Origin: Bacillota bacterium
GTDB taxonomy: Bacteria > Bacillota > Clostridia > Lachnospirales > Lachnospiraceae
Direction of reading: 5' to 3'
DNA: 64,000 nt
Assembly (NCBI GenBank): GCA_023421505.1
Contig: JAEZTJ010000081.1
Coordinates: forward strand, 62,001 to 126,000
Position numbers and translations under genes: made by a program. The stretch's first letter is position 1. Every line of letters begins with the position of its first letter. This document shows, in pieces, positions 1-8,321 of this stretch. Under the pieces are notes generated by a model. It made no database searches and was not told where the DNA came from. It saw nothing but the letters and a program-made list of their open reading frames with translations.

Positions 1-2
1 TA

Positions 3-2474
3 AACCTTTATAAAATGGTATCTCTTTCTCATCTTGAATATTACAGTAAGCGGCCTAAGGTTCCAAAAAGCTTACTTATGGAATGCAGGGAAGGCATTAT
101 TGTAGGTTCTGCCTGTGAAGCAGGGGAAATCTATAGAGCGCTTCTGACTAATAAATCCCAGGAGCAAATAGCTCGTTTGGTGAATTTCTATGATTATCTG
201 GAAATTCAACCTCTCGGTAATAATGATTTCTTAATTCGAAGTGACCGAAGTGATGAAAAGGATATTCAGTCAAGAGAAGATTTGATAGAAATTAATAATA
301 AAATTATTGCACTTGGTGAGGAATACAATAAACCGGTGGTGGCTACCTGTGATGTGCATTTCCTGGATCCGGAGCATGATATTTACCGTAAGATTATTTT
401 AGCTGGAAAGGGCTTTAAGGATGCAGATGACCAGCCAGCCCTATACCTTCGTACGACGGAGGAAATGCTTGAGGAGTTCTCTTACCTTGGTAAGGCAAAA
501 GCAGAAGAGGTTGTTATCACCAATACGAATCTGATTGCAGACAGAATTGAGAAAATTTCCCCAGTAAGGCCGGACAAGTGTCCTCCGGTGCTTCCTAATT
601 CCGAGGAAAATCTTCGTAATATCTGCTATGAGAAGGCTCATTCCATGTATGGTAATCCTCTTCCGAAGCCGGTGGAGGATCGTCTTGAGCATGAATTAAA
701 GTCTATTATTAATAACGGCTTTGCAGTTATGTATATCATCGCGCAGAAGCTGGTTTGGAAATCCAATGAAGATGGATATCTTGTAGGCTCCCGTGGTTCT
801 GTAGGCTCCTCCTTTGTAGCGACAATGGCTGGTATCACAGAGGTTAATCCTCTGGCACCGCATTATTACTGTCCCAATTGTCATTTCTGTGATTTTGACT
901 CAGAGAAGGTTAAAAAATTCGGCGGAAGCTCCGGTTGTGATATGCCTGACAGGCTTTGCCCTGAATGCGGCAAACCACTTGCGAAAGACGGTCATGATAT
1001 CCCCTTTGAGACCTTCCTTGGTTTCTACGGAGATAAGGAACCCGATATCGATCTTAATTTCTCCGGTGAATACCAGAGTAAGGCACATGATTATACGGAG
1101 GTACTCTTTGGTAAGGGACATACCTTCCGAGCAGGTACAATCGGTACACTTGCGGATAAAACTGCCTTTGGTTATGTAAAAAATTATTTTGAAGAGCGAG
1201 GAATGCATAAGAGAAACTGTGAGATTGATCGTATCGTTAGTGGACTGGTAGGAGTAAGAAGAACCACCGGACAGCATCCCGGCGGTATTGTAGTCATGCC
1301 GCATGGGGAGAATATCTATTCCTTCACTCCTGTACAGCATCCGGCAAATGATATGACAACGAAGACAATCACAACACATTTTGATTATCACTCCATTGAC
1401 CATAACTTATTAAAGCTAGATATTCTAGGTCATGATGATCCGACCATGATACGAATGCTGGAGGATTTAACCGGGCTCGATGCAAAGAAAATAAGGCTCG
1501 ATGATCAAAAGGTATTAAGCCTGTTTCATGATTTGAGTGCACTTAAAATTACACCAAAGGATCTGGATGGCTGTGAACTTGGGTGCCTCGGTATTCCTGA
1601 GTTTGGAACAGATTTCGTTATGCAGATGGTGAAGGATACACAGCCAAAATCCTTCTCTGATTTAGTCCGTATCTCCGGTCTTTCTCATGGTACGGATGTA
1701 TGGTTAAATAATGCCCAGACCTTAATCCAGAACGGTAACTGTACTCTGACTACGGCTATCTGTACCCGTGATGATATCATGATCTATCTGATTGCAACAG
1801 GGGTAGAACCGGGTAAATCCTTCAAAATCATGGAAAGCGTCCGTAAGGGTAAGGGACTTACACCTGATATGGAAGAGGCTATGGTGGCGGCAGGGGTGCC
1901 GGACTGGTATATCTGGTCCTGCAAGCAGATTAAGTATATGTTCCCGAAGGCACATGCTGCTGCTTATGTCATGATGGCTTTCCGTATAGCATATTTTAAG
2001 GTATATTATCCTTTGGCTTATTATGCGGCTTATTTCAGTATCCGTGCCTCGGCTTTTAACTATGAGCTGATGTGTCTCGGCAGGGAGAAGCTGGAGCAGC
2101 ATATTGCAGATTATAAGAGAAGGAGCAATACTTTGTCTAAGAAGGAACAAGACACCTTCAAGGATATGCGAATTGTTCAGGAAATGTATGCAAGAGGCTT
2201 CCAATTTGTACCGATCGATATCTATTCTGCAAAGGCCCATGCTTTTCAGATTATCGGAGAAAAGCTGATGCCGGCACTAAGTACAATTGACGGTCTTGGA
2301 GACAAAGCAGCGGACGGTGTGGTGGAAGCTGCAAAGCAGGGTAAATTTCTTTCAAGAGATGATTTTAAGGTCCGCTGCAAGGTCAGCTCAACGGTAGTTG
2401 ATAATATGGCCAATATGGGACTTTTAGGAGATCTTCCTTTATCGAATCAGATGTCATTATTGGATTTTTTATAA
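3..2474 (+). CDS. polC: DNA polymerase III PolC-type alpha subunit, 5' end outside window
   Basis: The replicative DNA polymerase of low-GC Gram-positives adds dNTPs at the fork. The window opens in the middle of the gene: the frame is open to base 3, upstream of the first ATG at 15, so the OB, exonuclease and N-terminal PHP parts lie outside. What is seen is the end of the PHP domain, a polymerase core with the DPDIDLNF-type palm motif, a zinc-binding set (CPNC followed by CPEC), the HTFRAGTIGT region, and a C-terminal QMSLLDF sequence that fits a sliding-clamp binding motif. About 820 residues remain of a protein usually near 1,400-1,500. A strong hairpin follows the stop codon. Identification is firm; only the 5' boundary is unknown. 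Confidence 0.97.
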   Translation, partial: NLYKMVSLSHLEYYSKRPKVPKSLLMECREGIIVGSACEAGEIYRALLTNKSQEQIARLVNFYDYLEIQPLGNNDFLIRSDRSDEKDIQSREDLIEINNKIIALGEEYNKPVVATCDVHFLDPEHDIYRKIILAGKGFKDADDQPALYLRTTEEMLEEFSYLGKAKAEEVVITNTNLIADRIEKISPVRPDKCPPVLPNSEENLRNICYEKAHSMYGNPLPKPVEDRLEHELKSIINNGFAVMYIIAQKLVWKSNEDGYLVGSRGSVGSSFVATMAGITEVNPLAPHYYCPNCHFCDFDSEKVKKFGGSSGCDMPDRLCPECGKPLAKDGHDIPFETFLGFYGDKEPDIDLNFSGEYQSKAHDYTEVLFGKGHTFRAGTIGTLADKTAFGYVKNYFEERGMHKRNCEIDRIVSGLVGVRRTTGQHPGGIVVMPHGENIYSFTPVQHPANDMTTKTITTHFDYHSIDHNLLKLDILGHDDPTMIRMLEDLTGLDAKKIRLDDQKVLSLFHDLSALKITPKDLDGCELGCLGIPEFGTDFVMQMVKDTQPKSFSDLVRISGLSHGTDVWLNNAQTLIQNGNCTLTTAICTRDDIMIYLIATGVEPGKSFKIMESVRKGKGLTPDMEEAMVAAGVPDWYIWSCKQIKYMFPKAHAAAYVMMAFRIAYFKVYYPLAYYAAYFSIRASAFNYELMCLGREKLEQHIADYKRRSNTLSKKEQDTFKDMRIVQEMYARGFQFVPIDIYSAKAHAFQIIGEKLMPALSTIDGLGDKAADGVVEAAKQGKFLSRDDFKVRCKVSSTVVDNMANMGLLGDLPLSNQMSLLDFL

Positions 2475-2488
2475 AACAAAAGATAAGC

Positions 2489-2544
2489 ATACAAAAGCCA
2501 GCTTCTAGATAAGGAAATTTTATTTAGCAGCTGGTTTTTGTATA
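2489..2544 (+). terminator. Intrinsic terminator of polC
   Basis: Inverted repeat ATACAAAAgCCAGCT...AGCTGGtTTTTGTAT starting 15 bases after the polC stop. The run of T in the right arm would serve as the U tract. Seen directly. Confidence 0.8.
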
Positions 2545-2725
2545 CGTAAAATAAAATTACTTGAGTGATATTCACTAAATAGACTACGATGCAATGACGT
2601 AGAAGATATTTGCTTATTTTACCCTATTTAACGCTGTTTATTTGACTCTGCTTCATTTTACGATTATAAGCTTGTATTATGCGGAATATATTTTATATAG
2701 AAGAGTGTAATAGCCTCTTAAGATA

Positions 2726-2754
2726 TTGAATAATTGAGTTTGAAATGGTATAAT
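2726..2754 (+). promoter_or_regulatory. Sigma-A promoter of the DRHyd/kinase operon
   Basis: TTGAAT and TATAAT are separated by exactly 17 bases, with an extended -10 TGG just before TATAAT. It lies 27 bases upstream of the GTG start of the next gene, so the leader is very short. The rest of the 307-base gap between polC and this gene is AT-rich and holds only the polC terminator. Confidence 0.7.
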
Positions 2755-2781
2755 TTGTAAATACATGAAGGAGGTATCACA

Positions 2782-3492
2782 GTGAAAGATGATAATCAGT
2801 TATCGATGAGAGTAAAGCTGATACAGATGATAAAAGAACCGTTTGGGTTGCTTGTATTAATCCCATTAATATTAGAATCCTTATTAGTGGCAGTAGTTAG
2901 TACTGGTTTAGAGGATGGGAATAAGACTTACTTAATCATTGGGTCTCTTATCATATTAGTAATCATTACGATAGGCATATTCCTCATACTGACAAAAAAC
3001 TTAAAACAACCGAAAGTAGAAGCATTACAGTATGACTTATTCATCTCTGCGCCAATGAAGGGTGGAGCACCTTCTGAGGAGGAATATAAGAACTTTCGTT
3101 CTGAGGTAATTCAAAATATCATAAAGCCTTTGAGAACGAATTATAAGTTAAAGGTGTTTTATTCCGGGGAAGTAAGTGATGATATTTCGGCTACCGTAAT
3201 CGATACAAATAATTTTGACGCTATTCGCAATAGCTCCTTCTTTGTTTTAATCTATCCAAAAAGTGTAGTTTCAACAGTTCTTGTAGAGACAGGGTTTGCT
3301 TTTGCTTTGGAAAAGCCAACCTTATTATGCTGTAAATCGCAGGAGGATATGCCTAATCTAATTAAAGAAGCAAATAATAAGTTCCATTTTGTCAGAAATT
3401 ATAATTATGACAGCATTGGTGAAATATTAAATGGCATTAATACACATCTCATAAGTAAATTGAACAATGGAAAGAAAGGATATTCAAAATGA
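2782..3492 (+). CDS. Two-TM protein with nucleoside deoxyribosyltransferase/TIR-like (DRHyd) domain
   Basis: The GTG start has an AAGGAGGT site 6 bases upstream. Residues about 21-41 and 50-71 are two hydrophobic segments, so the rest is probably anchored at the inner face of the membrane. Residues 84-230 read like a nucleoside 2-deoxyribosyltransferase/DRHyd fold: FISAPMKG (87-94) as first strand and loop, DAIRNSSFFVLIYP (146-159), then VETGFAFALEKP with Glu169 in the place of the catalytic Glu of that superfamily. Enzymes of this fold cleave or exchange N-glycosidic bonds of (deoxy)nucleosides or nucleotides. The stop codon overlaps the next gene's start by 4 bases, so the two are co-translated. 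Salvage, signalling or defence are all possible. The fold call is from motif reading only; a TIR or SLOG relative is the main alternative. Confidence 0.7.
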   Translation: MKDDNQLSMRVKLIQMIKEPFGLLVLIPLILESLLVAVVSTGLEDGNKTYLIIGSLIILVIITIGIFLILTKNLKQPKVEALQYDLFISAPMKGGAPSEEEYKNFRSEVIQNIIKPLRTNYKLKVFYSGEVSDDISATVIDTNNFDAIRNSSFFVLIYPKSVVSTVLVETGFAFALEKPTLLCCKSQEDMPNLIKEANNKFHFVRNYNYDSIGEILNGINTHLISKLNNGKKGYSK

Positions 3493-4109
3493 ACGCAAAT
3501 AAATATATTTTAATCAGCGGATGCACCGGCGTAGGAAAAAGTACGCTAGCCGAGTTGTTAGTCAAGGAATTAGGTTATAAGCTCATATCAGATCCCTATG
3601 AAGAAAATCCCTATATTGATGACGCCTATAAGGATTTTAAGACCTGGGCATTTCATTCCCAGTTATTCTTTCTGACACAGTTTGCAAAGCTACATGGGAG
3701 ACTTGATCTGGAAGCAGATAATATTATCCAGGAAAGAAGTATATATGAATGTTTTCACATATTCTTAAAGCAATTTTATGAAGAAGGAAATATTAGTTCC
3801 AGAGATTATACATTGTTTGAAGATATCTATCAAGCCTTGGTAAGTAATATAAAAAGAAAGCCTGATATTATCCTGTATCTGCATGCACCAGCTGAGATCA
3901 TTCTGGAAAGAGTGAGACGAAGAGGTAGAGGCTTTGAAAATTCGATTACAGAGGCTTTTATTCATAATCAGGAACTGAGATATGAGAAATGGCTGAAAAA
4001 TACATATAATGAGATTAAGGTTATTAAGATTGATACTGCAGTATTAAATTATCTTAATAATCCAAGGGACATAGCATATATTGTCGATCAAATAAATACT
4101 TTGATGTAA
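3489..4109 (+). CDS. Deoxynucleoside-kinase-like P-loop protein
   Basis: At 206 residues it has the size and motif order of bacterial deoxyadenosine/deoxyguanosine kinases. There is a Walker A GCTGVGKST (11-19), a QERSIYE motif (81-87) matching the ERS/DRS substrate-binding motif, and an Arg-rich LID ERVRRRGRG (139-147). Such enzymes phosphorylate deoxynucleosides to dNMPs in the cytoplasm. ATGA overlap with the upstream membrane DRHyd-like gene means translational coupling, suggesting that one protein acts on the product or substrate of the other. The C-terminal part (residues 150-206) is less typical. It could instead phosphorylate an unusual nucleoside or act as a small AAA-like nucleotide sensor. 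Confidence 0.75.
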   Translation: MNANKYILISGCTGVGKSTLAELLVKELGYKLISDPYEENPYIDDAYKDFKTWAFHSQLFFLTQFAKLHGRLDLEADNIIQERSIYECFHIFLKQFYEEGNISSRDYTLFEDIYQALVSNIKRKPDIILYLHAPAEIILERVRRRGRGFENSITEAFIHNQELRYEKWLKNTYNEIKVIKIDTAVLNYLNNPRDIAYIVDQINTLM

Positions 4110-4200
4110 TTGGAAGTAATAACTGAAAAGTACTTTTTGATACTGCGATTATAAAGTGTTTTAATTGGTAAAACAATTCGAAAAAAATATGAAAAAAAAG

Positions 4201-4228
4201 CTTGCATTTTTCCTGAAGATAGTATAAT
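4201..4228 (+). promoter_or_regulatory. Likely promoter of tRNA-Glu
   Basis: A TTGCAT/CTTGCA -35-like box and a TATAAT box at 4223 with 15-16 base spacing, ending 17 bases before the mature tRNA. The spacing is slightly short, hence the moderate confidence. Confidence 0.5.
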
Positions 4229-4245
4229 ATAAATATTGTTCTTGA

Positions 4246-4317
4246 GGCTCGTTGGTCAAGGGGTCAAGACGCCGCCCTCTCACGGCGGAAACAGGGGTTC
4301 GATTCCCCTACGAGCTG
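4246..4317 (+). tRNA. tRNA-Glu (anticodon CTC)
   Basis: Full cloverleaf. The acceptor arms GGCTCGT and ACGAGCT pair (first pair G-U), the anticodon stem CCGCC/GGCGG encloses the loop CTCTCAC giving anticodon CTC, and the T-arm is AGGGGTTCGATTCCCCT. CCA is not encoded. The CTC anticodon reads GAG, so it complements a main TTC tRNA-Glu that should exist elsewhere. The tRNA sits alone between accessory genes. Confidence 0.93.
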
Positions 4318-4427
4318 TTATAAAAGTCTTAATTAAGGTTTTATTGATTATCATTTATCATATGTAAAGAGGCAAGAAACTTTAATTATGAAGCATTTGT
4401 ATAATGATGATTGCAATATTAAAACAT

Positions 4428-4463
4428 AAAGCAACATGAGAAAAATCTCGGGTTGCTTTTTTT
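4428..4463 (+). terminator. Intrinsic terminator downstream of tRNA-Glu
   Basis: AAAGCAACatGAGA pairs with TCTCggGTTGCTTT and is followed by TTTTTTT. It is 110 bases past the tRNA. The gap 4318-4559 otherwise shows nothing I can name. Confidence 0.8.
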
Positions 4464-4559
4464 GTATATTTAAACTATGGCATAAGGGATGATACAGTAT
4501 ATGAATATGCAACAAGAACAGAAGCAATATACTAAAATTCGTAAGAAGGAGAGTAACAA

Positions 4560-4991
4560 ATGAGAAAAAAAGATATAATAATCAAATGGACATATCCCAC
4601 CAAATTTAATAATGCCTTTGAAAAAGAAATATGTAGCCAGTATGGGCTATATTATATTTCAAGAATATTTGCAGGTAAAGAAACCTTAATATATATTGGT
4701 AAAACTATTGATAGTTATTCAAACAGGATGAAATCTCATACAGATAATTGGTTGAGTACAGTGAAAGGTGAGAAATTAATCCGCTTTGGTATAATTGAGA
4801 AGCCTAAAATTTATGATAACAATCTGGTAGAGGATATTGAAAGTGCTATAATATATGAGGTAAATCCTAAGTATAACTGGATGAAAACAGTTTCTTATAC
4901 ATATAGATCGGGGTATTTTGTTAATATTTCTAATATTGGTTACTATGGAGAGCTTCCTAAGAGTATTGACAGTAAAAATCATATAAAATAG
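4560..4991 (+). CDS. Standalone GIY-YIG domain protein
   Basis: This 143-residue protein carries the GIY-YIG nuclease signature nearly end to end: GLYYI (29-33) for GIY, LIYIGKT (43-49) for YIG, the conserved Arg at 56 in SYSNRMKSH, and EDIESAIIYEVNPKYN (91-106) supplying the metal-binding Glu. There is no fused DNA-binding domain as in UvrC or homing endonucleases, so the substrate is unknown. Start chosen at ATG 4560 after AAGGAG. It is single, between tRNA-Glu and a HEAT-like gene. Roles in restriction, repair or mobile DNA are all possible; the fold assignment is good. Confidence 0.75.
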   Translation: MRKKDIIIKWTYPTKFNNAFEKEICSQYGLYYISRIFAGKETLIYIGKTIDSYSNRMKSHTDNWLSTVKGEKLIRFGIIEKPKIYDNNLVEDIESAIIYEVNPKYNWMKTVSYTYRSGYFVNISNIGYYGELPKSIDSKNHIK

Positions 4992-5142
4992 TATACTCAG
5001 ATTGCCGGATAATACCAACATAATTGAATCGACGTATGGACTAGACCGTATAGCTCTTTATTAATTTATTAGAAGTATTAACGAGGAATATAAGTAATGC
5101 TATAAACAATAGGAAAAGAATATAAAGGGGGTATAATGTATT

Positions 5143-5769
5143 ATGTTGGAAAAATTAGCATGCAGCCTTGGGCGAAAGGATGAGGAGCCCAATATTGAAT
5201 TGGCAGAATCGTTATGTGAAAATAATGATAAGTCAGGGATCAAAGAAATTGTTGATGGCATGAATGGCAGTGATAAGGCGATTACCAATGATTGTATTAA
5301 AGTTCTCTATGAAATCGGTTATCGAAAACAGGTATTAATAGCTGATTATGTTAATGATTTTATTTCACACCTACAGTCTAAAAATAATCGTCTGGTCTGG
5401 GGAAGTATGACAGCATTAGCCGCAATTGCAGACCTAAAAGCCAAGGAAATTTATGAAAAACTTAATTTTATAATGAAGGCATATGAGACTGGAAGTGTAA
5501 TTACTATTGATAATTGTATCACTGTCCTTGCTAAGCTATGTAAGGCGGATTTGGAATATGAGAAGGCGGTATTACCTTTGATCATAAAGCATCTAGCATC
5601 CTGCCGCCCGAAGGAAGTGCCACAGCATGCAGAACGGGCATCAATTTGTATCAATAAAGAGAATGTTACTTGTTTTCTTGAGGTATTAGATAAAAGAAAA
5701 AGCCATATGAATGAAGCACAGAATAAACGAATTAATAAGCTGGTGAAGGATTTAATGAGAAGAAGTTAG
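5143..5769 (+). CDS. HEAT-repeat-like helical protein, function unknown
   Basis: A 208-residue soluble protein with no signal peptide or membrane segment. The sequence alternates amphipathic helices of about 15 residues, with repeated patterns such as AITNDCIKVLYEIG, RLVWGSMTALAAIA and VITIDNCITVLAKLC that resemble HEAT/armadillo units over residues 45-170. Such proteins usually act as binding scaffolds. Translation starts at ATG 5143 after a G-rich site. It stands alone, with its own upstream gap and a hairpin about 110 bases downstream. I cannot name a partner or pathway. Confidence 0.6.
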   Translation: MLEKLACSLGRKDEEPNIELAESLCENNDKSGIKEIVDGMNGSDKAITNDCIKVLYEIGYRKQVLIADYVNDFISHLQSKNNRLVWGSMTALAAIADLKAKEIYEKLNFIMKAYETGSVITIDNCITVLAKLCKADLEYEKAVLPLIIKHLASCRPKEVPQHAERASICINKENVTCFLEVLDKRKSHMNEAQNKRINKLVKDLMRRS

Positions 5770-5828
5770 CGTAAGCGTTAAAAGTTAATGAATTAGAGTA
5801 CCAAAAGTACTTTTTCATAACATAACAT

Positions 5829-5852
5829 GCCTGTCCATTGAATTAGTTTGTG
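5829..5852 (+). repeat. Dispersed intergenic repeat, copy 1
   Basis: Core TTGAATTAGTTTGTG, shared with 13875-13897 and 30764-30787. In all three places a similar AT-rich stretch containing ATAAC precedes it. Seen by eye; function unknown. Confidence 0.6.
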
Positions 5853-5881
5853 TTGAGGATTACGAAGGCACAAACTTCTAG

Positions 5882-5911
5882 GTGTGAATTGTTCTTTTCA
5901 ACAATTCACAC
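5882..5911. terminator. Perfect hairpin, possible bidirectional terminator
   Basis: GTGTGAATTGTT, loop CTTTTC, AACAATTCACAC. It lies between two convergent transcription units. It lacks a long T run, so termination is inferred from its position. Confidence 0.45.
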
Positions 5912-6089
5912 TAAAACAATGCATTTACTGCATATTACTGTCTTGGTATAAAAAGAAATTTTTGGCACTCTATTCATGTTTTGCATCACTTATTTATAAA
6001 ATAATGCTAAGATTATTTGTAAAGAAATCGTAATCAATTATTTAGTATCGTATCTGATTAATATAGCACAATAAGCGAGTCCATAATGC

Positions 6090-8321
6090 TTAAATCATTG
6101 TTTCATCCTTCAGTACATCAATTAAATCAGTTCGAATAATCTTTCTTCCTGCGATATAATAGGCTAATGCAACAGATAGCAGGATAACCAATGCAAATCC
6201 TACAATGGGTAATAGCGGTATATTATGAAGAAATTCACTGGAAGGGATCAAACTTGTGCGTAGTGCAAATATAACCAGAGGTATATTTACTACAAGACTG
6301 ATTAATATTGGTTTAATTGCTAATACACTTGCCTCAAGAAGCAGTAACTGTTTTACACCTTTTGGCGACAATCCGATTGTTAAATACCTTGCCAACTCCT
6401 TTTTCCTTTGTTGTATGTGACCTAAGGTATTGGAAAAAATATTGGCTAGACCGATGATAACCAATAAGCCTGCTAAGCTTCCGATTACTATTATATATGC
6501 ATTGCGGAATTTTACATTTGATTCAACCTTATCAAAGCGGTTTTCTAAAGTATACTTGGATTGATCAGCCAGAAGCTCTCTAATCTTAGCGTCTATTACA
6601 GAAATATCCTCATCTGTAATTGCCATAATATTATAATTATATTCAGGTGTATTGAATTTTATGGCTGTTTTTTGATAAGAACTGTTTGACATGATTTGAA
6701 GCAATGAAAAATCAGGTGCTTCTTCTCGGATATTGGGCAGCTTATCTGTCGTAGCAGCAATTCTTACTGGAAAGGGGCTACCGGCTTCATTCTGTTCATT
6801 GGAAACTGGCTCAAGCTGAAGGGTTACATCATCCTGTTCCTTGATAAAGGGAAGTAATAATTTGTTTTTTCGGGTACTATTCGTGTTATCCCATACGGTA
6901 TTAACCAGTATGGAATAAGCCGGTTTATCAGCTGTGAAAAACTCTGGATTTGCTCCAATTTCACTTCTAAATCGTTCAAAGCTTACATCATCTAATAGAA
7001 AGAGTGGAGCATCAATTTGATAATTATCCTGTATCATTTTAATTCCACTGCCCTTAAGAGCCTCTATACCACCGATTGCAGTAAGTTCATCGCTTACCAT
7101 AGAGGGTGTAATACTAACACGGGTTGCTTCCTTCCGATAGGCAATACAGCTTTCAACCCCAGGAATAGCTCTTATGTCGTCGATCAATATCTGATCCTGC
7201 TCACCGTTATCGGTTATAGTAAGCATTAAATCCCACTTATCCTTATACCGCTCGAAAAAAGTATATTTAGTACTGATCCTTGATATTGTCTCCAGATTTA
7301 AAAAGGCACTGAAGACCAAAAAGGAAATTGTGAGCGAGACTGTAGAGGTGCGAAAAGCTCTTCTTCTGATATAAAGTGATTTTCTGGCTAACTCACCCTC
7401 AATTCCAAATAGGTGGGAGAGTATAAAAAACCGCTTCATTTTTCTCACAGGAGTTTCCTTACCATATCGTATAGCCTCCAAAGGATTTATACGGCTTATC
7501 TTTTTAGCAGGAATCCTTGCAGAAATCCAGACGGTAATAATGGATACGGCAAGGGCTGCAAAATAAATGATTGGATGGTACTTAAATATCAAATCGTATT
7601 TTCTGACTGAACCCGTAATATTGTTGATAAATGACATAAAGCCATAGCACAGACCAACACCCAAAGTAACACCAATCAGGATAGGAAGCAGACTTAAAAC
7701 AAAGGCTTCCGTTGTTAAAACAAAACGAAGCTGTTTTGGGGTTGCCCCGATACTTTGAAGAATACCCATTTGGTGTAGCCTTGCATCCATGGATACCCCA
7801 AAAGCATTGTGTATGATTAGAATAAGAGATAAACTTGTAAGGATCAGGGTAAATAGATATATTAGCAGGACGAGAGGGGGCTTCTTACCTTCTTCCGGTG
7901 AGAAAACAAAATACTGATTCAGTAGCTTTTCATGATAGATAATGGCAGTGTTATCTTCAGTAGGAAGATCAAGCTGCTTGGCTAATTTGGGCATGTCCTT
8001 ATAAATTTTTCTCTGATTATGAAAGTATAGTAGGGTAGTATTTCTCTGTCCGTCCTGATCTGTTTCAGGCACTACCTTTTTTACATTTGGATGATTTTCT
8101 ATGGTTTCCAGATCCTGCTCAGATAAAGCGGCAGCAATTTTAACCTGCCAGTCTCCTTCCTCTAGCTTAATTAGTCTGATTTCATCGGTCCAGATGTTAT
8201 AGAATATGCCGCAGGTCAGAGAAAGCAGTAAAGAGGAGATAAAAGCAGCTACTATAATAGAAATACTGGCAGTTTTATTCTTCTTCAAATAACTGATTGA
8301 ATATTCCTTCCATATATTCAT
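6090..8321 (-). CDS. FtsX/MacB-type ABC transporter permease
   Basis: A 743-residue membrane protein with two FtsX-like permease modules: hydrophobic segments near residues 18-40, 150-172, 205-230 and 250-270, then about 330, and a second set near 605-630, 655-680 and 700-720. A large hydrophilic block of about 250 residues lies between the halves and is probably extracytoplasmic. Its ATG shares one base with the stop codon of the ATPase gene (TAATG), so the two subunits are made together. Such transporters pump or sense peptides, or work as mechanotransmitters. With a sensor kinase and regulator in the same operon, export of or resistance to an envelope-active compound is likely but not proven. 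Confidence 0.88.
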   Translation of the reverse strand: MNIWKEYSISYLKKNKTASISIIVAAFISSLLLSLTCGIFYNIWTDEIRLIKLEEGDWQVKIAAALSEQDLETIENHPNVKKVVPETDQDGQRNTTLLYFHNQRKIYKDMPKLAKQLDLPTEDNTAIIYHEKLLNQYFVFSPEEGKKPPLVLLIYLFTLILTSLSLILIIHNAFGVSMDARLHQMGILQSIGATPKQLRFVLTTEAFVLSLLPILIGVTLGVGLCYGFMSFINNITGSVRKYDLIFKYHPIIYFAALAVSIITVWISARIPAKKISRINPLEAIRYGKETPVRKMKRFFILSHLFGIEGELARKSLYIRRRAFRTSTVSLTISFLVFSAFLNLETISRISTKYTFFERYKDKWDLMLTITDNGEQDQILIDDIRAIPGVESCIAYRKEATRVSITPSMVSDELTAIGGIEALKGSGIKMIQDNYQIDAPLFLLDDVSFERFRSEIGANPEFFTADKPAYSILVNTVWDNTNSTRKNKLLLPFIKEQDDVTLQLEPVSNEQNEAGSPFPVRIAATTDKLPNIREEAPDFSLLQIMSNSSYQKTAIKFNTPEYNYNIMAITDEDISVIDAKIRELLADQSKYTLENRFDKVESNVKFRNAYIIVIGSLAGLLVIIGLANIFSNTLGHIQQRKKELARYLTIGLSPKGVKQLLLLEASVLAIKPILISLVVNIPLVIFALRTSLIPSSEFLHNIPLLPIVGFALVILLSVALAYYIAGRKIIRTDLIDVLKDETMI

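Larger units (their letters stand above)
5770..6089. other. Convergent intergenic region with dispersed repeat and hairpins
   Basis: No gene seen. It contains one copy of the GAATTAGTTTGTG repeat (5829-5852), whose AGTTTGTG end pairs with CACAAACT at 5871-5878, followed by a perfect 12-bp hairpin GTGTGAATTGTT/AACAATTCACAC at 5882-5911. Either hairpin could end transcription from the left. Confidence 0.5.

Noticed and set aside
900..1403. Minus-strand open frame inside polC
   Set aside because: Lies wholly within conserved polC coding sequence and shows no recognisable domain.
4246..4317. Integrative element inserted at tRNA-Glu
   Set aside because: No integrase gene and no second copy of the tRNA 3' end was seen within the window.
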